A stretch of 25,163 nt of DNA from Clostridiaceae bacterium (GCA_012513545.1 JAAZCB010000203.1:1-25163); one strand, 5' to 3'. Positions 1-7,295 are shown, counted from the stretch's first letter. Numbers and translations are program-made. Notes: a model not told the origin generated them from the sequence alone.

Positions 1-4
1 CCTT

Positions 5-28
5 AAAAATTCCCCGGGGGCATTTTTT
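5..28. terminator. Terminator-like GC stem flanked by A and T runs
   Basis: A short G/C palindrome (CCCC/GGGG at 12-19) is bracketed by an A-run on the left (5-9) and six T residues on the right (23-28), so the arms pair as A-tract, C-tract, G-tract, T-tract. This is the layout of an intrinsic terminator that could work on either strand. It probably ends transcription of a gene lying left of the window. A TATAAT hexamer at 30-35 follows at once but has no convincing -35 box. The C/G core is short and its loop tight, so the call is moderate. Confidence 0.5.
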
Positions 29-50
29 ATATAATGTTTTATATTTTCAT

Positions 51-137
51 ATAGTTTAAAAAGCTCATATAGTCTTTAGATTCTTCTTTCTCTCCTTTCA
101 AAAGAGTCTAAATTTCTATATGAGCTTTTTAAACTAT
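51..137. other. Large intergenic hairpin upstream of the packaging genes
   Basis: A perfect 22-bp inverted repeat has arms at 51-72 and 116-137. After a small internal bulge the stem continues with 75-85 against 102-112, leaving a pyrimidine-rich loop at about 86-101. No T-run follows on either strand, so it is not a standard intrinsic terminator. It sits about 60 nt before the small-terminase-like gene, where many phages carry their packaging recognition site. An RNase III processing site, a structured 5' leader or a packaging-site element are all possible; the sequence does not decide between them. Confidence 0.7.
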
Positions 138-197
138 GCGAAAAAACAACCAAAGTAATAATAAACATTATCCGTTCTGATGAGAGGAGGCGGAAAC

Positions 198-539
198 ATG
201 CGTAAAACTAATAAAGAAGAACCACGTTTAGAAAAAGAGAGAAGTAGAAGACCCGCTTTAACACCGGAAGCAAGAGAAAATCAATTAGTAGCTTTGGCTG
301 TTGATCTTGCCGAAAAACAATTATTAGATGGGACTGCCTCTTCACAAGTAATAACACATTATCTAAAGATTGGTTCAACAAAAGAAAAGATAGAAAAGGA
401 AATTCTTGAAAAAGAGAAAGAATTAATAGAAGCAAAAACACAATCATTACAATCAGCTCAACGAATAGAAGAACTTTATAAAAATGCTCTAGATGCCATG
501 CGTAATTATAGTGGATCTAAAGAAGACGATGAAGAATAA
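198..539 (+). CDS. Small-terminase-like packaging protein
   Basis: This is a 113-residue charged protein. The start at 198 is preferred over the in-frame ATG at 180 because a GAGGAGG ribosome binding site at 184-190 lies 7 nt before it. After a basic N-terminal tail it has the segment RRPALTPEARENQL, then a helical stretch ending in GTASSQVITHYLKIGS, and from about residue 58 a long Lys/Glu-rich coiled coil. I recognise this layout from a conserved family of small phage proteins encoded at the start of Clostridia phage packaging modules, often unnamed. Its position, small size, helical bundle followed by coiled coil, and neighbours (HNH, TerL, portal) fit a small terminase subunit that binds phage DNA and guides TerL. 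No direct DNA-binding motif is proven, so the function is an inference from position. Confidence 0.5.
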   Translation: MRKTNKEEPRLEKERSRRPALTPEARENQLVALAVDLAEKQLLDGTASSQVITHYLKIGSTKEKIEKEILEKEKELIEAKTQSLQSAQRIEELYKNALDAMRNYSGSKEDDEE

Positions 540-554
540 TGGAGGTATTTCTAT

Positions 555-1721
555 ATGGAAGATAAAAAAGTATACAACAACAAAGAACAGCACGAAAAAG
601 TAATGGTTGAATGTTCGCAATTATCAAAAGAATGTATAAAAAACAAAACGGCTGCCTGGGAATTATTAGCTAAAAAATACGGTTATAAAAATTGGAAAAG
701 CTTGCAAGACACTTTTTATAGATGGAATAAAAGAAAAAGTAATAAAGAAAGTCTTTCTGAGCTTGAAAAATCGTTTCAATCTATAAAAGTTCCGGACATA
801 AAAAATGAAATAAAAAAAGATTTCGAAAAAGGTATATCTATTAAAGATGCAGAGAACAAATACAGAATTAATATGGAAGCTATTGAAAATTTAATAGATG
901 GATTCAGAAAAACCGGCTTAAATATTCAAATAACAGATAATATCATACATATCTCTAAACATGTTATTTACCAGGATAATGTCACAATTAATAATTGGAA
1001 TAACGAAAAAATCATACGTTTTGGAGTTATTGCAGATACTCATATTGGTTCCAAATATCAACAGCTCACATTGATGGAAAAAACATATGATATATTCGCT
1101 AGCGAAGGAATTGATAATGTTTATCATGCTGGTGATATTTCAGAAGGTATTAAAATGAGACCTGGACATGAACAGGAATGTTTTTTACACGGTGCTGATG
1201 ACGTAGAAGATTATATCATTGAAAAATTTCCTAGAAGGGATAATATAAAAACTCATTTTATTACCGGCAATCATGATCATAGTTTTATTAAACAGTCGGG
1301 GCATGATATAGGAAAAAGAATAGCTGATGAGCGTAAAGACATGATATATTTGGGAATGTCAAACGCAAAAGTATTCTTAACTCCAAAATGTACGATAGAA
1401 TTGAATCATCCGTTAGATGGAGCCGCATACGCTTTATCATACTCAATACAAAAATTGGCAGATTCATTGAGCGGCGGAGAAAAACCAAACATTCTCATTA
1501 ACGGTCACCATCATAAAGCAATGTATTTGTTCTATAGAAACATTCATATGTTAGAGGCTGGTTGTTTTGAGGCTCAGACACCATGGATGAAAGGAAAAAG
1601 ATTAGCTGTAATGGTTGGTGGATATATCGTAACAGTTCATGTGGATGAAACGGGCGAAATAAAAAGGTTTATTCCAGAGTTTATTCCGTTTTATGAAATG
1701 ATAAAAAATGATTGGAAGTGA
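555..1721 (+). CDS. HTH-linked calcineurin-like metallophosphoesterase
   Basis: This is a 388-residue protein with a GGAGG site at 541-545, just after the previous stop. Residues from about 155 to 388 form a calcineurin-type metallophosphoesterase with all the expected metal ligands visible: D161-x-H163 (ADTHIG), G193-D194, the GNHD box at 238-241, H285, and GHHH at 317-320. The first 120 residues are different: residues 12-60 look like a helix-turn-helix segment with KYGYKNWKSLQDTFYRWN, and 90-120 like a second helical DNA-binding unit. The family hydrolyses phosphodiesters or phosphomonoesters using two metal ions. Encoded in the packaging module, the HTH part suggests it acts on or near DNA, for example end processing or nuclease activity. 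The substrate cannot be read from the sequence. Confidence 0.8.
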   Translation: MEDKKVYNNKEQHEKVMVECSQLSKECIKNKTAAWELLAKKYGYKNWKSLQDTFYRWNKRKSNKESLSELEKSFQSIKVPDIKNEIKKDFEKGISIKDAENKYRINMEAIENLIDGFRKTGLNIQITDNIIHISKHVIYQDNVTINNWNNEKIIRFGVIADTHIGSKYQQLTLMEKTYDIFASEGIDNVYHAGDISEGIKMRPGHEQECFLHGADDVEDYIIEKFPRRDNIKTHFITGNHDHSFIKQSGHDIGKRIADERKDMIYLGMSNAKVFLTPKCTIELNHPLDGAAYALSYSIQKLADSLSGGEKPNILINGHHHKAMYLFYRNIHMLEAGCFEAQTPWMKGKRLAVMVGGYIVTVHVDETGEIKRFIPEFIPFYEMIKNDWK

Positions 1722-1725
1722 TAAT

Positions 1726-1815
1726 ATGTGTGTTATCAAATTCTTAATAATATGTTTGCTATTAATAATGTTTATTATTTTGACCGCAATTGATGAATTT
1801 GACAGGAGGTTATAA
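1726..1815 (+). CDS. 29-residue single-pass membrane peptide (small ORF)
   Basis: An ATG at 1726, 4 nt after the phosphoesterase stop, opens a 29-codon frame ending at TAA 1813-1815. Residues 4-23 form one uninterrupted hydrophobic helix (starting IKFLIICLLL), followed by a short charged tail with Asp, Glu and two Arg. A weak GGAAGTGA site precedes it. The AGGAGG of the next gene (1804-1809) lies inside its last codons, so the two would be translationally coupled. It fills the only gap between two tightly packed genes, which supports it being real. Nothing in it gives a function; it could also be a leader whose translation opens the HNH ribosome binding site. It has no family I recognise. Confidence 0.4.
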   Translation: MCVIKFLIICLLLIMFIILTAIDEFDRRL

Positions 1816-1818
1816 TTT

Positions 1819-2238
1819 ATGTTTAGATCATATTCTGAGTTATGTGGTTTACGAACTTTCAAAGAACGATACTCCTATTTACAATTAGGAGGAAAAGTAG
1901 GTCGAGAAACTTTCGGGTATGATAGATACTTAAATCAAATTTTTTACAGATCTGAAGAATGGAAATATTGTAAAAGACAAATTATTATTCGAGATAATGG
2001 ATGTGATCTCGGTTGTGAAGGTTATGAACTTAATAGCAGAATTTTGATACATCACATAATTCCAATTACAAAAGATGACATAATTCAACGAAATCCAATA
2101 ATATTTGATCCTGAAAATTTGATAACGACATCACATAATACACACCAGGCAATTCACTATGGTGACGAGAATCTATTAATTATGGCTCCTATTGAGAGAA
2201 CAAAAAATGACACGTGTCCTTGGAAAAATTTAATATAG
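1819..2238 (+). CDS. HNH endonuclease of the packaging module
   Basis: This is a 139-residue protein with AGGAGG at 1804-1809. The HNH core is visible near residues 77-112: the paired histidines in ILIHHIIPITKDD, then DPENLITTSHNTHQAIHYGD, giving the Asn and final His of the motif. The N-terminal segment around FKERYSYLQLGG is typical of the phage subgroup in which this nuclease is encoded beside the terminase genes. In HK97-like phages such HNH proteins cooperate with the terminase in cutting DNA during packaging, and the position here (after the small-terminase-like gene, before TerL) fits that role. A Cys-x(3)-Cys pair just before the core (GCDLGCEG) might stabilise the fold but is not a complete zinc knuckle. 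Confidence 0.85.
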   Translation: MFRSYSELCGLRTFKERYSYLQLGGKVGRETFGYDRYLNQIFYRSEEWKYCKRQIIIRDNGCDLGCEGYELNSRILIHHIIPITKDDIIQRNPIIFDPENLITTSHNTHQAIHYGDENLLIMAPIERTKNDTCPWKNLI

Positions 2239-2253
2239 AGGAGGAAATACACT

Positions 2254-2583
2254 ATGGAAAGCATACTAACCTCGATAAAAAAACTACTAGGAATTGTCGA
2301 AGAGGATACTAACTTTGATACAGACATCACAATACATATCAATACTGTGTTGTCCATATTAACTCAGATTGGGGTCGGCCCATCGAGTGGTTTTTCGATA
2401 ACTGATAAAACAGCAGTATGGACAGATTTTATAGGAGATCTTACAACTATAGAATTTGTAAAGTCATATGTTTATTTAAAAGTAAAACTGATTTTTGATC
2501 CCCCTCTGAGCTCAGCCGTAATAGAAGCAATAAATAAAACTATTTCAGAACTAGAATCAAGAATCTCATATAATGTTGATTAA
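2254..2583 (+). CDS. gp6-like head-tail connector
   Basis: This is a 109-residue protein with GAGGAGG about 10 nt before its ATG. It has the characteristic build of the phage gp6-like connector family: short helices at the N terminus (LTSIKKLLGI), a DITIHINTVLSILTQIGVGP segment, a W-T-D-F motif in the middle and a final pair of helices ending in ISELESRISYNVD. In HK97 the equivalent protein forms a ring below the portal and joins head to tail. The unusual point is its place upstream of TerL rather than after the capsid gene. The fold is inferred from pattern, with no single catalytic residue to check. Confidence 0.7.
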   Translation: MESILTSIKKLLGIVEEDTNFDTDITIHINTVLSILTQIGVGPSSGFSITDKTAVWTDFIGDLTTIEFVKSYVYLKVKLIFDPPLSSAVIEAINKTISELESRISYNVD

Positions 2584-2600
2584 AAAGGAGAAATAATCAT

Positions 2601-3413
2601 ATGAATCCAATTGCTAAAGATATTTTAATGCATTACGGAATTCTAGGAATGAAGTGGGGCGTCCGTCGAAATCCAGAACAACTCGGTCGCAAACCCAAAT
2701 ATTCTACAGAACCTGTTGTTATTAAAGCCGGGACGAGTGTATATCGTATTACCCGAACAAAAAAGGAAAAGAACGATCGCGATACCTTTGTATTCACAGA
2801 TAAAAAAGATGCGATAAAATTCGGAAAAGAGATGCAAAATTTAATGCCTGGTAATAAGTTATTTATGATGGATATTCCAATAAAAAGAGACATAATTGGA
2901 CCATCTGAGAAAGAAAGAGTTGATAACTTTTTAAAGCTCTATAAAGATCTCCCATTTGTAAAGGATGATATTCAATACATAACGACCCAAGCTGAAAAAC
3001 AAGGGATAACATTGGGGGTTAAAGGTGAAGATCCAGATCTATTAAAGTACCGAGCATATACGATAGCCGTCGCAAAAAACCTGGGACAGTATAGAATGTT
3101 TAGTAAATCGAATGCGAGTCCAATCGAAAATCAAAAGGATGTAAAAAGTTATGACGTTGTATCAGATGATTTCATGCGTGGAAACACCAAATTATATAAA
3201 ACATCAAATGAGATAGACTCGTTAGATAGCGCCTATCTTCTATTTGCGAGAACCAGAATGCTATCGACTGGTAAAGCCAAGGTTAGCAAATTCGAACATT
3301 CTGGAATTGAAAATGATATCCCAAATGATATCCCAAACGAACCCTTCAATCTTTGGCCGATAGATGGAGGTAATACGATTAAAAATATTTCTATTTCGGA
3401 TAATATTGATTGA
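2601..3413 (+). CDS. GMKWG-tag protein 1 (large body)
   Basis: This is a 270-residue protein with an AAAGGAG site before ATG 2601. Residues 11-23 carry the shared tag, HYGILGMKWGVRR, after a ten-residue lead-in different from the other copies. The body begins with IKAGTSVYRITR (about residues 41-52), then a FVFTDKKDAIKFG stretch, a variable linker, and GPSEKERVDNFLKLYKDL. The same order of motifs occurs in tag protein 4 (6138-6881), so both carry a related domain. The GT-x-x-YRI strand followed by an aromatic-Thr strand faintly recalls ADP-ribosyltransferase folds, but no clear catalytic Glu-x-Glu is present, so that is only a suggestion. Near the C terminus is a duplicated DIPNDIPN motif. 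I know of no assigned function. The neighbouring connector and terminase genes suggest a head-associated or head-packaged protein. Confidence 0.75.
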   Translation: MNPIAKDILMHYGILGMKWGVRRNPEQLGRKPKYSTEPVVIKAGTSVYRITRTKKEKNDRDTFVFTDKKDAIKFGKEMQNLMPGNKLFMMDIPIKRDIIGPSEKERVDNFLKLYKDLPFVKDDIQYITTQAEKQGITLGVKGEDPDLLKYRAYTIAVAKNLGQYRMFSKSNASPIENQKDVKSYDVVSDDFMRGNTKLYKTSNEIDSLDSAYLLFARTRMLSTGKAKVSKFEHSGIENDIPNDIPNEPFNLWPIDGGNTIKNISISDNID

Positions 3414-3429
3414 AAGTGAGGTGACTAAT

Positions 3430-3915
3430 TTGAATAATTACTTATATCACTGGGGCGTTCTAGGTATGAAATGGGGCGTTCGAAAAAAAAGACGAGATGA
3501 TAAACGAGTGTCCAATATGAGCGATGAAGAATTATCAAATTCTATTAAAAGAAAAAGTTTAGAATCAACATATAATAAATTACATAAAAAAACATCAAAA
3601 TTAGAAAGCACAAAAAAAATAGTTGATGCTTCGACGGGAGCAGTTAATCAGTTGCAAAAAATAAATCGCGAAAGTTTAAATCAACGTCCTAAACAACGAA
3701 TGAATTTAAAAAAAATGTCAGATCAACAGCTCCGCGAAAGAATAAACAGACATTTATTGGAAAAACAATATAATGATTTGTTTAATAATAGCAATGTAGA
3801 AGTTTCAAAAGGAAGAGCTTATGCCACTAAGATATTAGACGTATCTGGTAATGTAATGGCTGTTGGCAGTTCTGCTCTTGCTATTGCACTAGCCATAAAA
3901 GAATTAAGAAAGTAG
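3430..3915 (+). CDS. GMKWG-tag protein 2 with duplicated helical module
   Basis: This is a 161-residue protein. I place the start at TTG 3430, which has AGGTGA about 6 nt before it; the in-frame ATG at 3364 would lie inside the previous gene. The tag HWGVLGMKWGVRK is at residues 7-19, followed by a run of Lys, Arg and Asp. The body is two tandem copies of a module of about 66 residues (30-95 and 96-161). Each begins MSD-x-x-L-x(3)-I-x-R-x-x-LE-x-x-YN and ends in a TK-x-I-[VL]-D motif. The C terminus of the second copy is a hydrophobic helix (GSSALAIALAIKEL), possibly membrane-active. The MSDxxL module recurs, to my recollection, in other Firmicute phage proteins near head genes. Function unknown; a virion-internal or ejected protein is plausible. 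Confidence 0.75.
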   Translation: MNNYLYHWGVLGMKWGVRKKRRDDKRVSNMSDEELSNSIKRKSLESTYNKLHKKTSKLESTKKIVDASTGAVNQLQKINRESLNQRPKQRMNLKKMSDQQLRERINRHLLEKQYNDLFNNSNVEVSKGRAYATKILDVSGNVMAVGSSALAIALAIKELRK

Positions 3916-3923
3916 GTATATTC

Positions 3924-5672
3924 ATGGCATTATCTAATACAGCCGTACCGAAATATTACGGTATATTTAGAGATGCCGTAATAAGGGGCGAAATACCAGT
4001 TTGCAAAGAAATATCAATGGAAATGAATAGAATTGATAGTTTAATTGCTAATCCTGGAATATATTACGACGACAAAGTAGTTGAAGGTTGGATACAATAT
4101 TGTGAAACAGAACTCACATTAACTGACGGTTCAGAATTACGATTATTGGATAGTTTTAAACTTTGGGGAGAACAGGTATTTGGTTGGTATTACTTCTTAG
4201 AAAGAAGTGTATATGTTCCAAATAAAGACGGATATGGTGGACAATATTTAAAAAAAAGATTAAAAAAAAGATTAATTAATAAACAATATCTTATTGTCGG
4301 AAGAGGCGCTGCAAAAACGATGTATGCCTCGACAATACAAAGTTATATTCTTAATATTGATACAACAACAACTCAGCAAGTTGCTACCGGACCAACAATG
4401 AAACAGGCAGAAGAAGTTCTGGGTCCAATCAGAACTTCTATAACGAGAGCACGAGGACCACTATTCCAATTCTGGACAGAAGGATCTTTACAAAATACAA
4501 CAGGTTCAAAAGCAAAACGAGTCAAATTAGCATCAACAAAATTAGGAATTCAAAATTTTATGACTGGTTCAATAATTGAGATTAGACCAATGACTATTGC
4601 TAAACTTCAAGGCCGTCATGATAAATGTGCGTCGGTCGATGAGTGGTTATCCGGTGATATTCGCGAAGATGTAATTGGTGCAATAGAACAAGGAGCATCG
4701 AAGAATGATGATGAATATTTAATTATAGCAATGAGTTCTGAAGGTACCGTAAGAAACGGAGCTGGAGATACTATTAAAATAGAATTGATGGATATATTAA
4801 AAGGCGAATATATAAATCCACACGTTTCTATTTTTTGGTATAAATTAGACGAACTTGAAGAAATAAATAATCCTGCAATGTGGGTTAAAGCAAATCCAAA
4901 TATCGGTAAAACAATTTCTTATGAAGCATATCAATTAGATGTCGAAAGAGCCGAAAAAGCACCAGCAGCGAGAAACGATATTCTTGCAAAAAGATTCGGA
5001 ATACCAATGGAAGGGTATACTTATTTCTTTACTTATGAAGAGACATTACCTCATAAAAAAAGAGATTATTGGAAATTACCTTGTTCATTGGGAGGAGATC
5101 TTTCACAAGGAGACGATTTCTGCTCATTTGTATTTCTATTCCCGCTTTCAAATGGTTGTTTTGGTATTAAAACTAGAAATTATATTACGTCATTAACTTT
5201 AATGAAACTACCTTTAGCAATGAGGAACAAATATGAATGTTTCATGAAAGAAGGAAGTTTAATAGTTCTAGACGGAACAGTATTAGATATGATGGAGGTT
5301 TATGATGATTTAGACAATCATATCAATGACAGAGGTTATGATGTTAGATGTTTTGGTTTTGACCCATATAACGCGAAAGAATTTGTTACAAGATGGGAAG
5401 CAGAAAATGGTCCTTTCGGAATAGAAAAAGTAATTCAGGGAGCAAAAACTGAATCCGTTCCTTTGGGAGAACTTAAGAAACTATCAGAGGAAAGGATGCT
5501 TTTGTTTGATGAAGAATTAATGTCTTTCTGTATGGGAAATTGTATAACCATGGAAGACACTAACGGAAATAGAAAGCTACTTAAGAAAAGAAATGAAAGA
5601 AAAATTGATTCTGTAGCAGCTATGATGGACGCATATATTGCTTATAAAGCCAATAAAGAAGCTTTTGACTAA
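3924..5672 (+). CDS. terL: Terminase large subunit
   Basis: This is a 582-residue packaging motor. The N-terminal ATPase half shows Walker A as GRGAAKT at residues 126-132 and Walker B ending in VDEW at 238-241. The C-terminal RNase H-like nuclease half shows acidic residues in GGDLSQGDD (D392), FGFDPYN (D480) and IDSVAAMMDAY (D562, D569), which would bind two metals. The protein translocates DNA into the procapsid through the portal and cuts the genome. The length is normal for the family. The start ATG follows the previous stop by 8 nt with an AGTAGG site that overlaps it, suggesting coupling. It is unusual in being embedded within the GMKWG-tag genes, with two upstream and three downstream. 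Confidence 0.96.
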   Translation: MALSNTAVPKYYGIFRDAVIRGEIPVCKEISMEMNRIDSLIANPGIYYDDKVVEGWIQYCETELTLTDGSELRLLDSFKLWGEQVFGWYYFLERSVYVPNKDGYGGQYLKKRLKKRLINKQYLIVGRGAAKTMYASTIQSYILNIDTTTTQQVATGPTMKQAEEVLGPIRTSITRARGPLFQFWTEGSLQNTTGSKAKRVKLASTKLGIQNFMTGSIIEIRPMTIAKLQGRHDKCASVDEWLSGDIREDVIGAIEQGASKNDDEYLIIAMSSEGTVRNGAGDTIKIELMDILKGEYINPHVSIFWYKLDELEEINNPAMWVKANPNIGKTISYEAYQLDVERAEKAPAARNDILAKRFGIPMEGYTYFFTYEETLPHKKRDYWKLPCSLGGDLSQGDDFCSFVFLFPLSNGCFGIKTRNYITSLTLMKLPLAMRNKYECFMKEGSLIVLDGTVLDMMEVYDDLDNHINDRGYDVRCFGFDPYNAKEFVTRWEAENGPFGIEKVIQGAKTESVPLGELKKLSEERMLLFDEELMSFCMGNCITMEDTNGNRKLLKKRNERKIDSVAAMMDAYIAYKANKEAFD

Positions 5673-5687
5673 AGGTGGTGAAAATCC

Positions 5688-6101
5688 TTGGAAATGAACA
5701 TTAATACGCAGGATCTCTATCATTATGGCGTCCTAGGAATGAAATGGGGCATTAGAAAAGCGAATAGGTATAAAGCAAAAATGCTAAACAAGTCACAAAA
5801 AAAAGCTGAATTAGCCAACAAGGCTTCGAAAGAAGCGAAAACCGTACTTGACGATTTAAATAAACATGGAAAGAAAAGCATCTACTTCAGTAAGTTTGAT
5901 TACAAAACATTGAAAGACGCTAAAGTAGATTATTCCTTATCAGTAAGTAGGTCAGCCATTGTCGGTAAAACCTGGCTTTCAGTCAACAAGACTCTTAACA
6001 AAACTGATGCAAATACGATTTCTAAAAGTGAAATGACCAAGATGGTTAAAGATATTATCGAGAACGGAAAAAAAGAAGCTCGTGGTTGGGTTTATTACTA
6101 A
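5688..6101 (+). CDS. GMKWG-tag protein 3
   Basis: This is a 137-residue basic protein. TTG at 5688 is the favoured start because AGGTGG at 5673-5678 lies 9 nt before it; the nearby ATG at 5694 would be 15 nt away. The tag LYHYGVLGMKWGIRK is at residues 10-24. The body starts with a Lys/Ala-rich helix (KANRYKAKMLNKSQKKAELA), continues with a region rich in Asp, Lys and Ser (KVDYSLSVSRSAIVGKTWLS), and ends in a helical, charged tail. It shares nothing obvious with the other tagged proteins outside the tag. Function unknown. The strongly basic body could bind DNA, as an internal head protein would. Confidence 0.7.
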   Translation: MEMNINTQDLYHYGVLGMKWGIRKANRYKAKMLNKSQKKAELANKASKEAKTVLDDLNKHGKKSIYFSKFDYKTLKDAKVDYSLSVSRSAIVGKTWLSVNKTLNKTDANTISKSEMTKMVKDIIENGKKEARGWVYY

Positions 6102-6137
6102 TCGCGGCTGGTTTAATTGGACGAGAGGAGAACAAAT

Positions 6138-6881
6138 ATGCACAAACATGAATTATACCATTTTGGAGTCCTTGGAATGAAATGGGGAATAAGAAAGAAA
6201 AAAGACCAAATTAATTCTAGAGATAGATATATAAAAAAAGGAACAGTAATTCAAAATATATCATCTAGAGAATTTGATAAAAACCATCAACGTGCGAATA
6301 GACTTTTTGCTGCTTATACTAAGTACGATAAAGATCAATATGTTGATATGATGGGTAATTTCATGTATAACATGAGAGGATATAAAAACGAATTTTTAGT
6401 CAAAAAAGATATAAAGGTTCCATCAGATAAAGAATTGGTTAAAACTTTTATAGAAGTAGCAAAGAAAAATCCGAAACAATTTGCTTCAGATATGGCTAAA
6501 GCATATAATGAAACACATTTAATAATGAGTAAAATACCAAAAGTTTATGAAAAAAAAATTTCAGAATTATCTGATCCAGGTTCAAAAAAAGCAAATAAAT
6601 TAGCAAAAGAATTTGTTGAAGATATAGTTAGTTCAAAAACAAAAGTGTCGTCTAATATATTCTTTGATAATCTTATTAAAAAAGGTTTTGATGCTATATC
6701 AGATGTTAATGATCGAGATCAATTTTTTGGAACACAAGATCCGTTAATTATAATTAACATGGATTCTATAAAACACGAAAAAACTGTCAAATTAACAAAA
6801 AAAGATTTGGATTACTATTCTCAATACACATCTTCAAAACAACACAAAGCAAATCATAAAGATTTTTCCGATATTAAATGA
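6138..6881 (+). CDS. GMKWG-tag protein 4
   Basis: This is a 247-residue protein. ATG 6138 has AGAGGAG at 6124-6130, so a longer frame opening at TTG 6117 is rejected. The start MHKHELYHFGVLGMKWGIRK is nearly the same as that of tag protein 5, including 49 of 57 matching bases. The body has YIKKGTVIQNIS, then RLFAAYTKYDKDQY, then VPSDKELVKTFIEV, the same motif order seen in tag protein 1, which points to a common domain that has diverged far. The remainder is Lys-rich helices and an acidic FFGTQDPLIIINMD segment. No catalytic site is evident. The resemblance of the GT-x-I...aromatic-T-x-x-D pattern to NAD-binding toxin folds is weak and unproven. It is probably a head-associated protein, given its position before the portal. 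Confidence 0.7.
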   Translation: MHKHELYHFGVLGMKWGIRKKKDQINSRDRYIKKGTVIQNISSREFDKNHQRANRLFAAYTKYDKDQYVDMMGNFMYNMRGYKNEFLVKKDIKVPSDKELVKTFIEVAKKNPKQFASDMAKAYNETHLIMSKIPKVYEKKISELSDPGSKKANKLAKEFVEDIVSSKTKVSSNIFFDNLIKKGFDAISDVNDRDQFFGTQDPLIIINMDSIKHEKTVKLTKKDLDYYSQYTSSKQHKANHKDFSDIK

Positions 6882-6896
6882 TAGAGGTGAATAAAT

Positions 6897-7295
6897 ATGT
6901 ATAAACATGAATTATACCATTACGGTGTTCTAGGTATGAAATGGGGAATAAGAAGAGCAAAAAGACAAGCTGAATTTTATGGAGCCGGAGCTTTACTTAG
7001 ATCTGGAGATAAAAAAAAAGCATGGGAAAAAAAAGCTAAAAAAGCAAAAGATTATGCAACAAAAAGAGAAAAACTATTAAATGATTATCGGTCTCTTAAT
7101 AAAAAAGATAAATTAAAAGTTAGTGCGGTTATGGTAACATCCGGAAGACGCGCGTCTGACAAAGTTTTACAATCTTTAACGGCAAAAACTGTAAGATCTG
7201 CTGAAATGTATAGACGACAGGCTGCTACGACAATGGCTGTGAGTGCAGCCATTACGGTAATTGGTAGTTTAGCTATTTCGAGAGCACTAAAATAA
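6897..7295 (+). CDS. GMKWG-tag protein 5 with C-terminal hydrophobic helix
   Basis: This is a 132-residue basic protein with a GAGGTGA site before ATG 6897. The N terminus MYKHELYHYGVLGMKWGIRR carries the tag at residues 8-20. A Lys/Ala-rich helical stretch follows (DKKKAWEKKAKKAKDYATKR), then RSLNKKDKLKVSAVM and a C-terminal helix of about 20 hydrophobic residues (TTMAVSAAITVIGSLAISRA). Tag protein 2 also ends in a hydrophobic helix. A basic body plus a C-terminal membrane-type helix would fit a protein ejected with DNA that interacts with the membrane, but that is an inference. Its closest relative in the window, by the tag, is the gene just upstream. Confidence 0.7.
   Translation: MYKHELYHYGVLGMKWGIRRAKRQAEFYGAGALLRSGDKKKAWEKKAKKAKDYATKREKLLNDYRSLNKKDKLKVSAVMVTSGRRASDKVLQSLTAKTVRSAEMYRRQAATTMAVSAAITVIGSLAISRALK

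Noticed and set aside
30..35. TATAAT hexamer as a promoter for the packaging genes
   Set aside because: No reasonable -35 box is found 16-18 nt upstream and it overlaps the T-run of the terminator-like element; in such A/T-rich DNA the hexamer is expected by chance.
3315..3340. Short direct repeat encoding DIPNDIPN in tag protein 1
   Set aside because: Only a two-unit 12-base duplication; no sign of a functional array.
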